A stretch of 64,000 nt of DNA from assembly GCF_034675845.1 (NCBI RefSeq), contig NZ_JAUCCU010000001.1, forward strand, positions 2,294,001 to 2,358,000, written 5' to 3'. Below the pieces are notes generated by a model. It searched no databases, had not been told where the DNA came from, and was given only the letters and a program-made list of their open reading frames with translations. Within the stretch, counting starts at the first letter, position 1; every line of letters begins with the position of its first letter. Origin of the DNA: Castellaniella sp. Its GTDB lineage: Bacteria; Pseudomonadota; Gammaproteobacteria; Burkholderiales; Burkholderiaceae_B. The translations under genes and the position numbers were made by a program. Below, piece by piece: positions 24,829-33,736 of the stretch.

Positions 24829-27668
24829 CAGAGCGGCTGATCCAGCCAGTAGCCCTGGCCCGCATCGCAGCCCATGGCTTGCAGCCGAATATATTGGTCC
24901 TGGCTGACGATGCCCTCGGCCACGATGCGCATGCCCAATCGGTGGGCTAGCTGAACGACAGACTCACACACCACCAGCGCCGTATTGCTAGTGCAAATTT
25001 CCTTGGTGACCTGGGGTTCGAGCTTGAGAATTTCAAAGTGCAGCTGCTGTGATGCCAGCAAGGCGGGCAGCCCGACGGAGACGGCGCCGATGCTGAAACG
25101 CATGCCGGATTGATGCAGGGTCCGCAGGCGGTCCTGGGCGAGAGGCGACAGGTCCAGCAACATGCGTTCGCTGAATTCCAGGGACAGGCTGTCGGCAGGA
25201 ATTCCCATCGAATCCAGCAGCTCCAGCACCATGTCCAGCCCGGATTGTGCCAGTCCAAACTGCCCTGGTGAAATATTGATGGTCAGTCGCAGGTCTGGTG
25301 CCAGGGTTTCGCGCCAGAACCCCAGTTGGGTGATCGCCTGTTGGAATACCCACTCGCCCAGCGGCTTGATCAATTGACGTTCTTCGGCAAAAGGGATGAA
25401 TTCCATCGGGGAAATCACCCCAAATATCGGGTGGCGCCAGCGCAGCAGGACTTCGGCCTTGAGGATCTGGCCGGTCTCAAAGGAATATACCGGCTGATAA
25501 AGCAGAAAAAACTGCCCGGCCTGCAAGGCCTGCGGTAGCGCCGTCAGCAGGTCGTGCTGCATATTGACCCGATCGCGCATGGACTGGTCAAAGAAATAGT
25601 ACGTATTGCGTCCAGCAGCCTTGGCTTCATACATGGCCATGTCCACGTGGCGCATCAGAGTCTCGGCGTTGGTGGCGTCCTGGGGATACAAGGCAACCCC
25701 CAGGCTGGCTGAAATCCGTACGCGATTGCCCGCCAGCAGATAAGGCTCGGTGATCGAGTCCAGAATCAGCTGACACAAAGTATCCAACTGCGATTTGCTT
25801 GGGTTATCGGTGACGGCGATGACGAACTCATCCCCGCCCAGCCGCGCGACAAAATGCTGGTCCGTATTGGTGCAGTCTCGCAGCCGTTGGGCAACCTCGA
25901 TGAGTAGCTGGTCGCCTATCCCATGTCCGAGAGAGTCGTTGACTTCCTTGAAGAGATCCAGATCCAAAAACAGCAATGCCAATGGCTGTTCGTTCTGATT
26001 GGATTCTGTCACCAATACGTTCAGTCTTTCATTGAAATACTGTCGGTTGGGCAGGCCGGTCAGGGGGTCGTGGTGGGCCTGGTGCCAGATCGTGGCTTCG
26101 ATATGTTTTTTCTGGGTGATGTCACTGAGCATCACGACCCGGCAGTTCACCGAGCCGTCGTGATTCCAGGCCGTATCCAGTACGACTCGCTGGGCGTATT
26201 CCTCGCCGGATTTTCGCTGCAGCCAGTATTCTCCTTCCCAGCGGCCCTTGGTGTTGATGGCATGCCACATAGGGTCGTAAAAGTCACGGTTATGGCGTCC
26301 TGGGCGCAACAAGAGCAGTTGTTCGCCGGCCACTTCGTCGGGCCAATAGCCAGTCATCCGGGAATAGGCTGGGTTCACGTCGATGATGACCCCGGTGGCA
26401 TCGGTGATGACGATGGCCTCACTGCTGTTTTCATAGGCAATCGCCGCCAGTTGGGCGGAGGACTCCGCCTGTTTGCTTTCGGTGATGTCTTGCACCAGCC
26501 CGATCACAGCCGTGTCCTGGCCTGACCCCACCCAAGTGATATAGACCTCGATGTCGAACAGGCTGCCGTCCTTGCGGCGCCCGTGGCGCTCAAAACGCAG
26601 TGTCGTGGATCGGTCACCGCCTGATTTCAGGGCTTCGTCGACCAGATAGCGTTCGCGCGGTGCAATCACCGACAGCAGCGTCATGTGCCGGATCATTTCA
26701 TCCGGGTCATAGCCAAAGATATCCGCCATTTTTTGGCTGACGAAGCTGAAGCGATCATGCGCCAGCAGAAAGATCCCCACAATGGCGTTGGCGGCCAGTC
26801 CTTGGAAAATGATCTCTGCGCGTTCCAGGCCCACCTGTTTCTCGTGCATTTGGGTCAGCAGGTCATGGACCTGTTGGATGCCCAGATTGTAGTTTTGGGC
26901 GATCTGGACAAGCTCGGGCGCGCCTGCCGGGACAATACGGGTGGTGTAATTGCCCCGGGTCAGATCCTGCACGGCGCGGCGTAGATCGGTCAGGGGCAGC
27001 ACCAGGCCGCGACGCACGAGCACGAACACCAGCAGCAGCATCGCTGAAGCGACCAGTAAAAGGCTTGCAATCCAGGCCAGGGCCTGGCTTTTCTCTTTGC
27101 GTAGCAGCGGCACCAGTACGTCGGATGCCGTGTTCAAGCTGGTCAGAAAAGCGTTGGCATCATCGGCAATCCATTGACGCTGGATGCCAAAGGTATTTTC
27201 CCGGGAATCGTCCCGTGTGCTTTCGGTCTGCGAATAGGAGGCCAGTATGACGGCGCGTAGCCGACTTTTCAGGACCATCCAATCGCGCTGGATTTTGGGC
27301 AATAGCTGGCGCGCCTGGGGTTGCCGCAAAGCGGAGATTTCGCGGTCGTTGACAACGCCTCCGCGCTCCAGCGCCAACAAGGCCTGATCCAGATCCTGGG
27401 TTTCCTGGGTGATCTGGCTGGTTTGCAGCAAGCCGCCATCGGATAGCTGCATGGCGCGTACCGCCACTTTTTGGCTGAGCGTGCGCATGGCGTCCAGTGT
27501 CATGGTCTGGTCCAGGACCCTGTCGTAGCGCGACAGCGCCGTCACCATGACAGCCGTATTGCCCAGGACGAACACCAGCATCACGACGTAAAACGCGATA
27601 GACAGTGCCCTAAGCCCGGGGAACCTGAAGATGGTCAAGCCTGATTTTTTGGACAATGGTGAACGCAT
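24732..27668 (-). CDS. Membrane GGDEF protein with two PAS domains and a degenerate EAL domain
   Basis: The 978-residue protein has a transmembrane helix near residue 30, a periplasmic PilJ-like helical sensor (about 50-195), a second helix near 200, a HAMP segment (about 220-270), two PAS domains (about 300-415 and 420-535), GGDEF (about 545-710) and EAL (about 715-975). RLGGDEF is intact, so cyclic di-GMP synthesis is possible; there is no RxxD inhibitory site before it. The EAL part reads EVLLRW, and the DDFGTG loop is replaced by IGAVSVG, with KLEPQ where KIDRSF is usual. Phosphodiesterase activity is therefore unlikely. The input signal is unknown. The 3' end overlaps lnt by 97 bases. 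Confidence 0.9.
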   Translation of the reverse strand: MRSPLSKKSGLTIFRFPGLRALSIAFYVVMLVFVLGNTAVMVTALSRYDRVLDQTMTLDAMRTLSQKVAVRAMQLSDGGLLQTSQITQETQDLDQALLALERGGVVNDREISALRQPQARQLLPKIQRDWMVLKSRLRAVILASYSQTESTRDDSRENTFGIQRQWIADDANAFLTSLNTASDVLVPLLRKEKSQALAWIASLLLVASAMLLLVFVLVRRGLVLPLTDLRRAVQDLTRGNYTTRIVPAGAPELVQIAQNYNLGIQQVHDLLTQMHEKQVGLERAEIIFQGLAANAIVGIFLLAHDRFSFVSQKMADIFGYDPDEMIRHMTLLSVIAPRERYLVDEALKSGGDRSTTLRFERHGRRKDGSLFDIEVYITWVGSGQDTAVIGLVQDITESKQAESSAQLAAIAYENSSEAIVITDATGVIIDVNPAYSRMTGYWPDEVAGEQLLLLRPGRHNRDFYDPMWHAINTKGRWEGEYWLQRKSGEEYAQRVVLDTAWNHDGSVNCRVVMLSDITQKKHIEATIWHQAHHDPLTGLPNRQYFNERLNVLVTESNQNEQPLALLFLDLDLFKEVNDSLGHGIGDQLLIEVAQRLRDCTNTDQHFVARLGGDEFVIAVTDNPSKSQLDTLCQLILDSITEPYLLAGNRVRISASLGVALYPQDATNAETLMRHVDMAMYEAKAAGRNTYYFFDQSMRDRVNMQHDLLTALPQALQAGQFFLLYQPVYSFETGQILKAEVLLRWRHPIFGVISPMEFIPFAEERQLIKPLGEWVFQQAITQLGFWRETLAPDLRLTINISPGQFGLAQSGLDMVLELLDSMGIPADSLSLEFSERMLLDLSPLAQDRLRTLHQSGMRFSIGAVSVGLPALLASQQLHFEILKLEPQVTKEICTSNTALVVCESVVQLAHRLGMRIVAEGIVSQDQYIRLQAMGCDAGQGYWLDQPLCQAAFEQRLRDLNASNKPNANHPKIGPLPQRT

Positions 27669-27777
27669 GCAATTGGGTGGAGTCTTTTGACAGACAACGG
27701 CACGACAGCAAAGAATGCATTGACAGTCCTGTCGCTATTGCTCATGTTAGCGGATAAACAGTCCTGCTGAATTGAAC

Positions 27778-27812
27778 AAAAGCCTGACTCCCAGGGGGGA
27801 TATCAGGCTTTT
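27778..27812. terminator. Hairpin between the 91-bp repeats and the GGDEF gene
   Basis: AAAAGCCTGA (27778-27787) and TCAGGCTTTT (27803-27812) form a perfect 10-bp stem with a 15-base loop. The stem ends in A and T tracts on both sides, so it could stop transcription in either direction. It lies between the repeat array and the promoter region of the leftward GGDEF gene. Confidence 0.55.
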
Positions 27813-27836
27813 GATGGAGGGGGGAATATGAGGCTT

Positions 27837-28096
27837 GCTTAAATGCGTAGCGCCCCCCACGTCGTGGCCTGCAGGCCACTCCGATAATTCCTGCACAAAA
27901 GAGTCCGCAGGGGAGGGATAGGGGATTGCTTAGATGCGTGGCGCCCCCCACGTCGTGGCCTACAGGCCACTCCGATAATTCCTGCACAAAAGAGTCCGCA
28001 GGGGAGGGATAGGGGATTGCTTAGATGCGTGGCGCCCCCCACGTCGTGGCCTGCAGGCCACTCCGATAATTCCTGCACAAAAGAGTCCGCAGGGGA
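27837..28096. repeat. Tandem array of a 91-bp unit (2.86 copies)
   Basis: Copies begin at 27837, 27928 and 28019; the first two are full length and the third runs 78 bases before merging into the secF terminator. The copies differ at only a few bases. A degraded partial match extends left to about 27812. Each unit contains the palindrome GTGGCCTGCAGGCCAC (one mismatch in copy 2), a second weak hairpin beside GGCGCCCCCCACG, and one arm of the secF terminator (ACAAAAGAGTCC). There are no spacers and no gene. The unit length is not a multiple of three, so it is not a coding repeat. Confidence 0.95.
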
Positions 28097-28106
28097 CTCT
28101 TTTGTG
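28076..28106 (-). terminator. Intrinsic terminator after secF
   Basis: CACAAAAGAGTCC and GGACTCTTTTGTG form a perfect 13-bp stem with a five-base loop, starting eight bases after the secF stop. The CTTTT in the arm gives U residues as the transcript leaves the stem. One arm is also the edge of each 91-bp repeat, so upstream copies carry half of this hairpin. Confidence 0.8.
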
Positions 28107-28113
28107 TCTGGAA

Positions 28114-29049
28114 TTATCCCAATTCCACTTCGGGGCCTTCTTTTTTGATGGGCTTGATCAAGTCTTCGCGTTGGATGCCCATCCACATGGCCAGTGCCGC
28201 CGCCACGAAGACTGAGGAGTAAATCCCGAACCAGATGCCGATGGTGAGCGCCAGGGAAAAATTATGCAGGGTGGGGCCGCCAAAGAAGAACATGGACAGC
28301 ACCATCATCTGGGTGGAGCCGTGGGTGATGATGGTGCGCGAAATGTTCTGTGTAATGGAAGTATTGATGATTTCGCGTACCGAGGCCTTGCGCTGTTTGC
28401 GGAAGTTTTCCCGGATACGGTCCATCACCACCACGGACTCATTGACCGAGTACCCCAGCACGGCCAATACCCCGGCCAGCACCGCCAAGGAGAATTCCCA
28501 CTGGAAGAAGGCAAAGAATCCCAGGATGATCACCACGTCGTGAAGGTTGGCAATGGCGCATGAGGCCGCCAGCTTCCATTCGAAACGCACCGCCAGATAC
28601 GCCATGATTCCGGCCACGACAAACAGTAATGCCATGAGGCCGTTATGCAGCAGCTCCTCGCCCACCTGGGGGCCGACGAATTCCACCCGGCGCAGTTGGA
28701 CATCCGGGTGCTGAACCTGCAGGGCCTGCAGCACGGTGCGGCTTTGGGCCGAGGCGTCTTCACCCTGGCGTATTGGCAGGCGGATCATGACGTCCTGCGA
28801 GGTGCCGAAGTTCTGGACTTGGAAGTCTGAATAGCCCAGCGTTTCGATGGCGCTGCGGATTTCGCCCACGGGCGCCGTCTGGCTGTAATGGACTTCCATC
28901 ACGGTGCCGCCAGTGAACTCGATCGACAGGTGAAAGCCGCGGGTGGCAATGAAGAACACGGCGGCGATGAAGGTAAGCAGGCTGATGAGGTTCAGGATCA
29001 GCGCATGCCGCATGAACGGAATGGTGCGATGGATGCGAAAAAATTCCAT
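28114..29049 (-). CDS. secF: Protein translocase subunit SecF
   Basis: The 311-residue product has six membrane helices and the SecF signature: an N-terminal helix, LSIEFTGGTVMEVHY, the periplasmic domain (DVMIRLPI, VEFVGPQVGEEL), then YSVNESVVVMDRIRENFRK and SITQNISRTIITHGST. With SecD it uses the proton gradient to pull proteins through SecYEG. It follows secD with a 12-base gap and ends the queA-tgt-yajC-secD-secF operon. Confidence 0.96.
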   Translation of the reverse strand: MEFFRIHRTIPFMRHALILNLISLLTFIAAVFFIATRGFHLSIEFTGGTVMEVHYSQTAPVGEIRSAIETLGYSDFQVQNFGTSQDVMIRLPIRQGEDASAQSRTVLQALQVQHPDVQLRRVEFVGPQVGEELLHNGLMALLFVVAGIMAYLAVRFEWKLAASCAIANLHDVVIILGFFAFFQWEFSLAVLAGVLAVLGYSVNESVVVMDRIRENFRKQRKASVREIINTSITQNISRTIITHGSTQMMVLSMFFFGGPTLHNFSLALTIGIWFGIYSSVFVAAALAMWMGIQREDLIKPIKKEGPEVELG

Positions 29050-29061
29050 GATGAATCCTGA

Positions 29062-30934
29062 TTAGTCCTGATTGGGTTTCCAGATCTGGCCGATAGAGAC
29101 GGTTTTGAGTTTGCGCTTGCGACCGTAATACAGATTGGCCAGGGCGCGCACTCCCACCACCGACGAGAACATCGAGGTCAGAATGCCAATGCAGTGCACC
29201 ACGGCAAAGCCGCGCACCGGCCCGGTGCCGAAGGTCAGCAGGGCAATCCCCACGATCAGGCTGGTCAGGTTGGAGTCGAAAATCGTGGCCCAGGCGCGAT
29301 CAAACCCCAGGTGGATGGCCTGCTGCGGCGGTAGTCCTGCTCGCAGTTCTTCACGGATGCGCTCATTGATCAGCACGTTGGCGTCGATGGCCATGCCCAG
29401 GGTCAGGGCGATGGCGGCAATACCCGGTAAAGTCAGGGTGGCTTGCAGCATGGACAGCACGGCCAGCAGCAGCAGCACATTAAAGGACAGGCCCAGCGTG
29501 GAGAACAGGCCAAACAGATGATAGTAGGCAATGATGAAGATCGCGATGGCGACGAAGCCATACAAAGTCGAATCAAAGCCTTGTTTGATGTTGGCGGCAC
29601 CCAGGCTGGGGCCGATGGTGCGTTCTTCGATGATGTGCATGGGCGCGGCCAGCGACCCCGCACGCAGCAGCAGGGACACATCGGCGGCCTCTTGGGCCGT
29701 CATGCTGCCGGAAATCTGTACCTGTCCGCCGGGAATTTCAGAGCGGATGACCGGAGCGGTGACGACCTCGCCCTTGCCGTTTTCAAACAGCACGATGGCC
29801 ATGCGCTTGCCGATGTTGTCACGGGTGACGTCCCGGAAAATTCGGGCGCCCTTGGAGTCTAGCGTCAGGTTGACGGTGGCTTCCTGGGTTTGTTGGTCAC
29901 GGCCGGGTTGGGCGTCCTGCAGGTTTTCGCCGGTCAGGATGACTTGCCGGCGCAGCAGCAGTGGCCGACCGTCGCGGTCGGTATAGCGCACCAGGCCGAA
30001 GGGCACGCGGCCTGATTGCAGCGCAGCTACGGCGGCGGGTGAATCATCCACCATGTGGATTTCCAGCGTCGCGGTGCGGCCCAGGATGTCCTTGGCCTTG
30101 GCCACGTCCTGCACACCAGGTAGCTGGACGACGATGCGGTCCCCCCCCTGTTGCTGGATCACGGGTTCCGCCACGCCCAGTTCGTTGATCCGGTTGTGCA
30201 GGGTCTGGATATTTTGTTTCAGGGCGTTGTTCTGTACCTGCGTGATGGCGGTTGCGTTCAGCTTGCCATCCAGCAGCCAGCTGTTGCCGGACTGGGCGGT
30301 GGTGAAATCCATCTCGGGCATGGAGCGGCGCAGGGCGTCGATTGCCTCGTCGCGGGCGTCTTGGGTGGCAAAGCTTGCCCGGACGGATTGCTGGTTGCGC
30401 TCGACGTCCTCGAATTTCAGCTTATTGTCCCGCAGCGTGGTGCGGACCTCGCTCGCCATGGAGTCATAACGACTGGTCAGCGCGCCTTCCAGGTCCACCT
30501 GCAGCAGGAAGTGCACCCCCCCCCCGCAGATCCAGCCCCAAATACATGGGGTGGGCGCCTAATGCCGACAGCCAGGCGGGCGAGGCCGACATCAGGTTCA
30601 GGGCGACGGTGTATTCCGGTGCCTTGGGGTCGGTATTCAAGGCCTGTTCCAGCGTGTCTTTGGCCTTGAGCTGGGTGTCGGTGGAATCAAAGCGCAGGCG
30701 TACCGTGCCCACTGGGCCATTCATTTCGAACGAGCTGGCGGTGGGGTGGATATCAGCCTGTTGCAGGATCTGATTGGCCTTGTCCAGCGTATTTTGGTCG
30801 ATCTTGATCGATGTCTTCGCCCCCGCGATCTGGACGGCAGGTGACTCGCCATAGAGATTGGGCAGCGTGTACAGCACGCCGATCAGGGCGGCCGCCAGCA
30901 CGATGAGGTACTTCCAGAGGGGGTAGCGATTCAT
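29062..30934 (-). CDS. secD: Protein translocase subunit SecD, frame interrupted by one base in a G10 run
   Basis: Two overlapping frames together make a normal SecD of about 623 residues. The N-terminal part (start 30934, MNRYPLWKYLIVLAAALIG) reads to YLGLDLRGG and then goes out of frame. The second frame continues LLQVDLEGALTSRYDSM through the periplasmic domain, the six-helix domain with LPGIAAIALTLGMAIDANVLINERIREEL, and stops at 29062. The switch falls at a run of ten G on the coding strand (C at 30516-30525); nine would give an unbroken LDLRGGVHFLL. SecD works with SecF in export and is nearly always kept, so a read error is the simplest explanation. A real mutation or slippage at the run is possible. 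Confidence 0.93.
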
Positions 30935-31029
30935 GGTCTGTCGAGAGGGAGAGCGGAAAAGACCGGGCGCCGATTGGATACTGCCGGATCAAACGGACAG
31001 AGCACCGAAGCAGCGCCGGATGGGACGGA

Positions 31030-31377
31030 TCAGAGCGCTTTGATCGTGCCCTTGGGCAGCACGGAGGTCACGGCGCTGCGTTGCACGATGGATTCGATGG
31101 CTTTGTCGCCAGACTGACCGATCTCGACAGTAATGTAGCTGTCGCTGACTTTGCTGATCTTGCCCAGCAAACCGCCGGACATGATGATTTCGTCGCCCTT
31201 GGCCAGCGCCGAGACCATTTTCTTGTGTTCTTTCTGGCGTTTCATCTGAGGGCGGATCATCAGGAAATACAGGATGACGAACATCAAGATGATGGGCAGC
31301 ATGCCCATCAGGCCGCCAGTGGCGTCAGTGCCTGCAGCCTGGGCTGGTAGCAGGGTCAGGGTGTCGACTAGGGACAT
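31030..31377 (-). CDS. yajC: Sec translocon accessory protein YajC
   Basis: The 115-residue protein has one N-terminal transmembrane helix (GMLPIILMFVILYFLMIRPQMKR) and the YajC domain (LAKGDEIIMSGGLLGKISKV, then YITVEI). YajC associates with SecDF in the inner membrane. AGGAGA stands about seven bases before the ATG. The gene lies between tgt and secD as in most proteobacteria. Confidence 0.95.
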   Translation of the reverse strand: MSLVDTLTLLPAQAAGTDATGGLMGMLPIILMFVILYFLMIRPQMKRQKEHKKMVSALAKGDEIIMSGGLLGKISKVSDSYITVEIGQSGDKAIESIVQRSAVTSVLPKGTIKAL

Positions 31378-31469
31378 GAAATCTCCTGGGGGATCGGTGT
31401 TAAGTAAGAAGGATATATAAAATTAACTCTTGATTGTAGCGGCATCCGGCCTAGCCTGCGCAAGCGGGC

Positions 31470-32606
31470 CTATTCAATGCCGCGTGCACGATCCTGCAGG
31501 AAAGTCTCGCGCCAGGCATCAAAGCGGTCTTCTTCGATGGCGCTACGCATTTGAGCCATCAAATCCAGGTAGAAATGCAGATTATGCAAGGTATTCAGTC
31601 GCGCCCCCGTGATTTCCCCCACCCGCTGCAGGTGGTGCAGGTAGGATCGGGAAAACTGCTGACAAGTGTGGCAATGGCAACTGGGGTCCAGCGGGCGCGT
31701 GTCGTCGCGATAGCGGGCGTTGCGGATCTTGATGTCACCGTAGCGCGTAAATAGCCAGCCATTGCGGGCGTTGCGGGTAGGCATGACGCAGTCGAACATG
31801 TCCACCCCCCGGCGCACGCCTTCGACCAGGTCTTCGGGGGTGCCCACGCCCATCAGGTAGCGTGGGGCGTGCGTTGGCATGCGCGGGGCCACATGGGCCA
31901 GGACGCGCATCATGTCTTCCTTGGGCTCGCCCACCGACAAGCCGCCGATGGCATAGCCTTCGAAGCCGATTTCGGTCAGGCCGGCCAGGGACTCGTCGCG
32001 CAGGTCTTCATACATGCCGCCCTGGATGATGCCGAACAGCGCATTGGGATTGTGCAGTTCATTGAAGGTCTGGCGCGAACGCTTGGCCCAACGCAGCGAC
32101 ATCCGCATGGATGCAGCGGCTTCTTCATGAGTGGCCGGGCGGTCGTCGATGCGGTAGGGCGTGCATTCGTCCAGCACCATCACGATGTCGGAATTCAGGC
32201 TGCGCTGAATGCGCATGGATTCCTCTGGCGACAGGAATTTGCGTGAGCCATCGATCGGCGAGGCAAAGCGCACGCCTTCTTCGGTGATTTTACGCATGCT
32301 GTCCAGGCTGAATACCTGAAACCCGCCCGAATCTGTGAGGATGGGCTTATCCCATTGCATGAAGCCATGCAGCCCGCCGTGGCGGTCCAGAATGTCTGTG
32401 CCGGGGCGCAGCCACAGGTGGAAGGTATTGCCCAGCACGATCTGGGCACCGATCTCGGTGAGTTCGTGCGGCAGCATGGCCTTGACGCTGCCATAAGTGC
32501 CTACCGGCATGAAAATGGGGGTCTGGACCACGCCGTGGTTCAGGGTCATGCGACCGCGCCGTGCGGCGCCGTCCGTGTGGAGCAGGTCGAATTGCAATCC
32601 GGTCAT
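31470..32606 (-). CDS. tgt: tRNA-guanine transglycosylase
   Basis: The 378-residue enzyme has GTYGSVKAML, the catalytic region LTDSGGFQVFSL, the nucleophile segment FDCVMPTRNARNG, and the zinc site CHCHTCQQFSRSYLHHL with three cysteines and a histidine. It exchanges guanine 34 for preQ1 in tRNAs with GUN anticodons. It overlaps the queA stop by four bases and the two act in sequence in queuosine synthesis. Confidence 0.96.
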   Translation of the reverse strand: MTGLQFDLLHTDGAARRGRMTLNHGVVQTPIFMPVGTYGSVKAMLPHELTEIGAQIVLGNTFHLWLRPGTDILDRHGGLHGFMQWDKPILTDSGGFQVFSLDSMRKITEEGVRFASPIDGSRKFLSPEESMRIQRSLNSDIVMVLDECTPYRIDDRPATHEEAAASMRMSLRWAKRSRQTFNELHNPNALFGIIQGGMYEDLRDESLAGLTEIGFEGYAIGGLSVGEPKEDMMRVLAHVAPRMPTHAPRYLMGVGTPEDLVEGVRRGVDMFDCVMPTRNARNGWLFTRYGDIKIRNARYRDDTRPLDPSCHCHTCQQFSRSYLHHLQRVGEITGARLNTLHNLHFYLDLMAQMRSAIEEDRFDAWRETFLQDRARGIE

Positions 32607-33679
32607 GGGGTCTGGGTGGCCTCGATGAACATGGCGTCGCCATAGCTGAAGAAACGATAGCGTGATTGTACGGCGTGGGCGTAGGCCCGCCGGATGGGTT
32701 CTATGCCCGCCAGGGCCGACACCAGCATCAGCAGGGTGGACTGGGGCAGATGAAAATTGGTGATCAGCGCGTCAACGTAGGCAAACTGATAGCCTGGGGT
32801 AATAAACAGGCGCGTGTCTCCCTGGGCATCCTGCAAGCCATCGCTTTCGCGTGCCGCTGCCTCCAACGACCGTACGCTGGTCGTGCCCACGGCAATCACA
32901 CGTCCGCCGCCTGCGCGTGTTTCGCGGATTTTCTGCAAAGTGTCGGCGGGGACTTCATAGCGCTCGGCATGCATGACGTGGTCGCGGATATGGCTGACGC
33001 GCACGGGCTGGAAGGTTCCTGCACCGACATGCAGGGTGACGAATGCCTGGTTCACCCCCATGGCTTGCAAATGATCCAGCATGGCTTGGTCGAAATGCAG
33101 CCCGGCGGTGGGGGCGGCCACTGCCCCCGGTTTTTCGGCATAGACCGTCTGGTAGCGCGACTCGTCTTCGTGATCGGCTGCGTGGCTGATATAGGGCGGT
33201 AGCGGCACGCTGCCGTGCAGGGCCAGCAATTCCAGCACCGGGCCCGGAAAGGCCAGCTCGAATAATTCGTCCTGACGCCCGAGTACGGTGACCTCGAAGG
33301 GCGTGTCGCCCAATCGCAATCGCGTGCCTGGACGCGGGGATTTGCTGGCGCGCACGTGGGCCAGGGCGCGGTCCGCGTCCGTGATGCGCTCGACGAGGAC
33401 TTCGACCTGGCCGCCGCTGGCTTTATGGCCACGCAGGCGGGCCTTGATGACGCGGGTATTGTTGAAGACCAGCAGATCGCCTGCCCGCAGCAGGCTGGGC
33501 AGGTCGGTGAATTGGCGGTCGTGCAAATCACCCGAGCCATCCAGGTGCAGCAGGCGGCTGGCATCACGTCGTTCGGCAGGGTGCTGGGCAATCAGCTCGG
33601 GGGGCAGGGGGTAGTCGAAATCGGCTAAATCTAGATCAGCAATCACAGGGGTACAGTGGCGCGGTAAGAAGAGAGGCAT
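32603..33679 (-). CDS. queA: S-adenosylmethionine:tRNA ribosyltransferase-isomerase
   Basis: The product reads FDYPLPPELIAQHPAERRDASRLL, LLVFNNTRVIKARL, AVAAPTAGLHFDQAML, HVGAGTFQPVR and a C-terminal NFHLPQSTLLMLVSALAG, all QueA landmarks. It converts preQ1-tRNA to epoxyqueuosine-tRNA. Start is uncertain: the ATG at 33679 adds about a dozen residues ahead of VIADLDLADF, where a GTG at 33646 could give the standard N terminus. Neither has an obvious ribosome binding site. It is the first gene of the leftward Sec/queuosine operon and is divergent from dacB. Confidence 0.94.
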   Translation of the reverse strand: MPLFLPRHCTPVIADLDLADFDYPLPPELIAQHPAERRDASRLLHLDGSGDLHDRQFTDLPSLLRAGDLLVFNNTRVIKARLRGHKASGGQVEVLVERITDADRALAHVRASKSPRPGTRLRLGDTPFEVTVLGRQDELFELAFPGPVLELLALHGSVPLPPYISHAADHEDESRYQTVYAEKPGAVAAPTAGLHFDQAMLDHLQAMGVNQAFVTLHVGAGTFQPVRVSHIRDHVMHAERYEVPADTLQKIRETRAGGGRVIAVGTTSVRSLEAAARESDGLQDAQGDTRLFITPGYQFAYVDALITNFHLPQSTLLMLVSALAGIEPIRRAYAHAVQSRYRFFSYGDAMFIEATQTP

Positions 33680-33736
33680 GTATTTTAGCGCCTGCCATAT
33701 TTTGGATTATGCTGATGGCTTTTGTCGCCGACAGGG

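Noticed and set aside
27837..28096. CRISPR array
   Set aside because: Units are direct tandem copies with no unique spacers and no cas genes nearby.
27742..28186. Minus-strand frames reading through the 91-bp repeats
   Set aside because: The unit is 91 bases, so each copy is read in a different frame; a real repeat protein would keep the frame.
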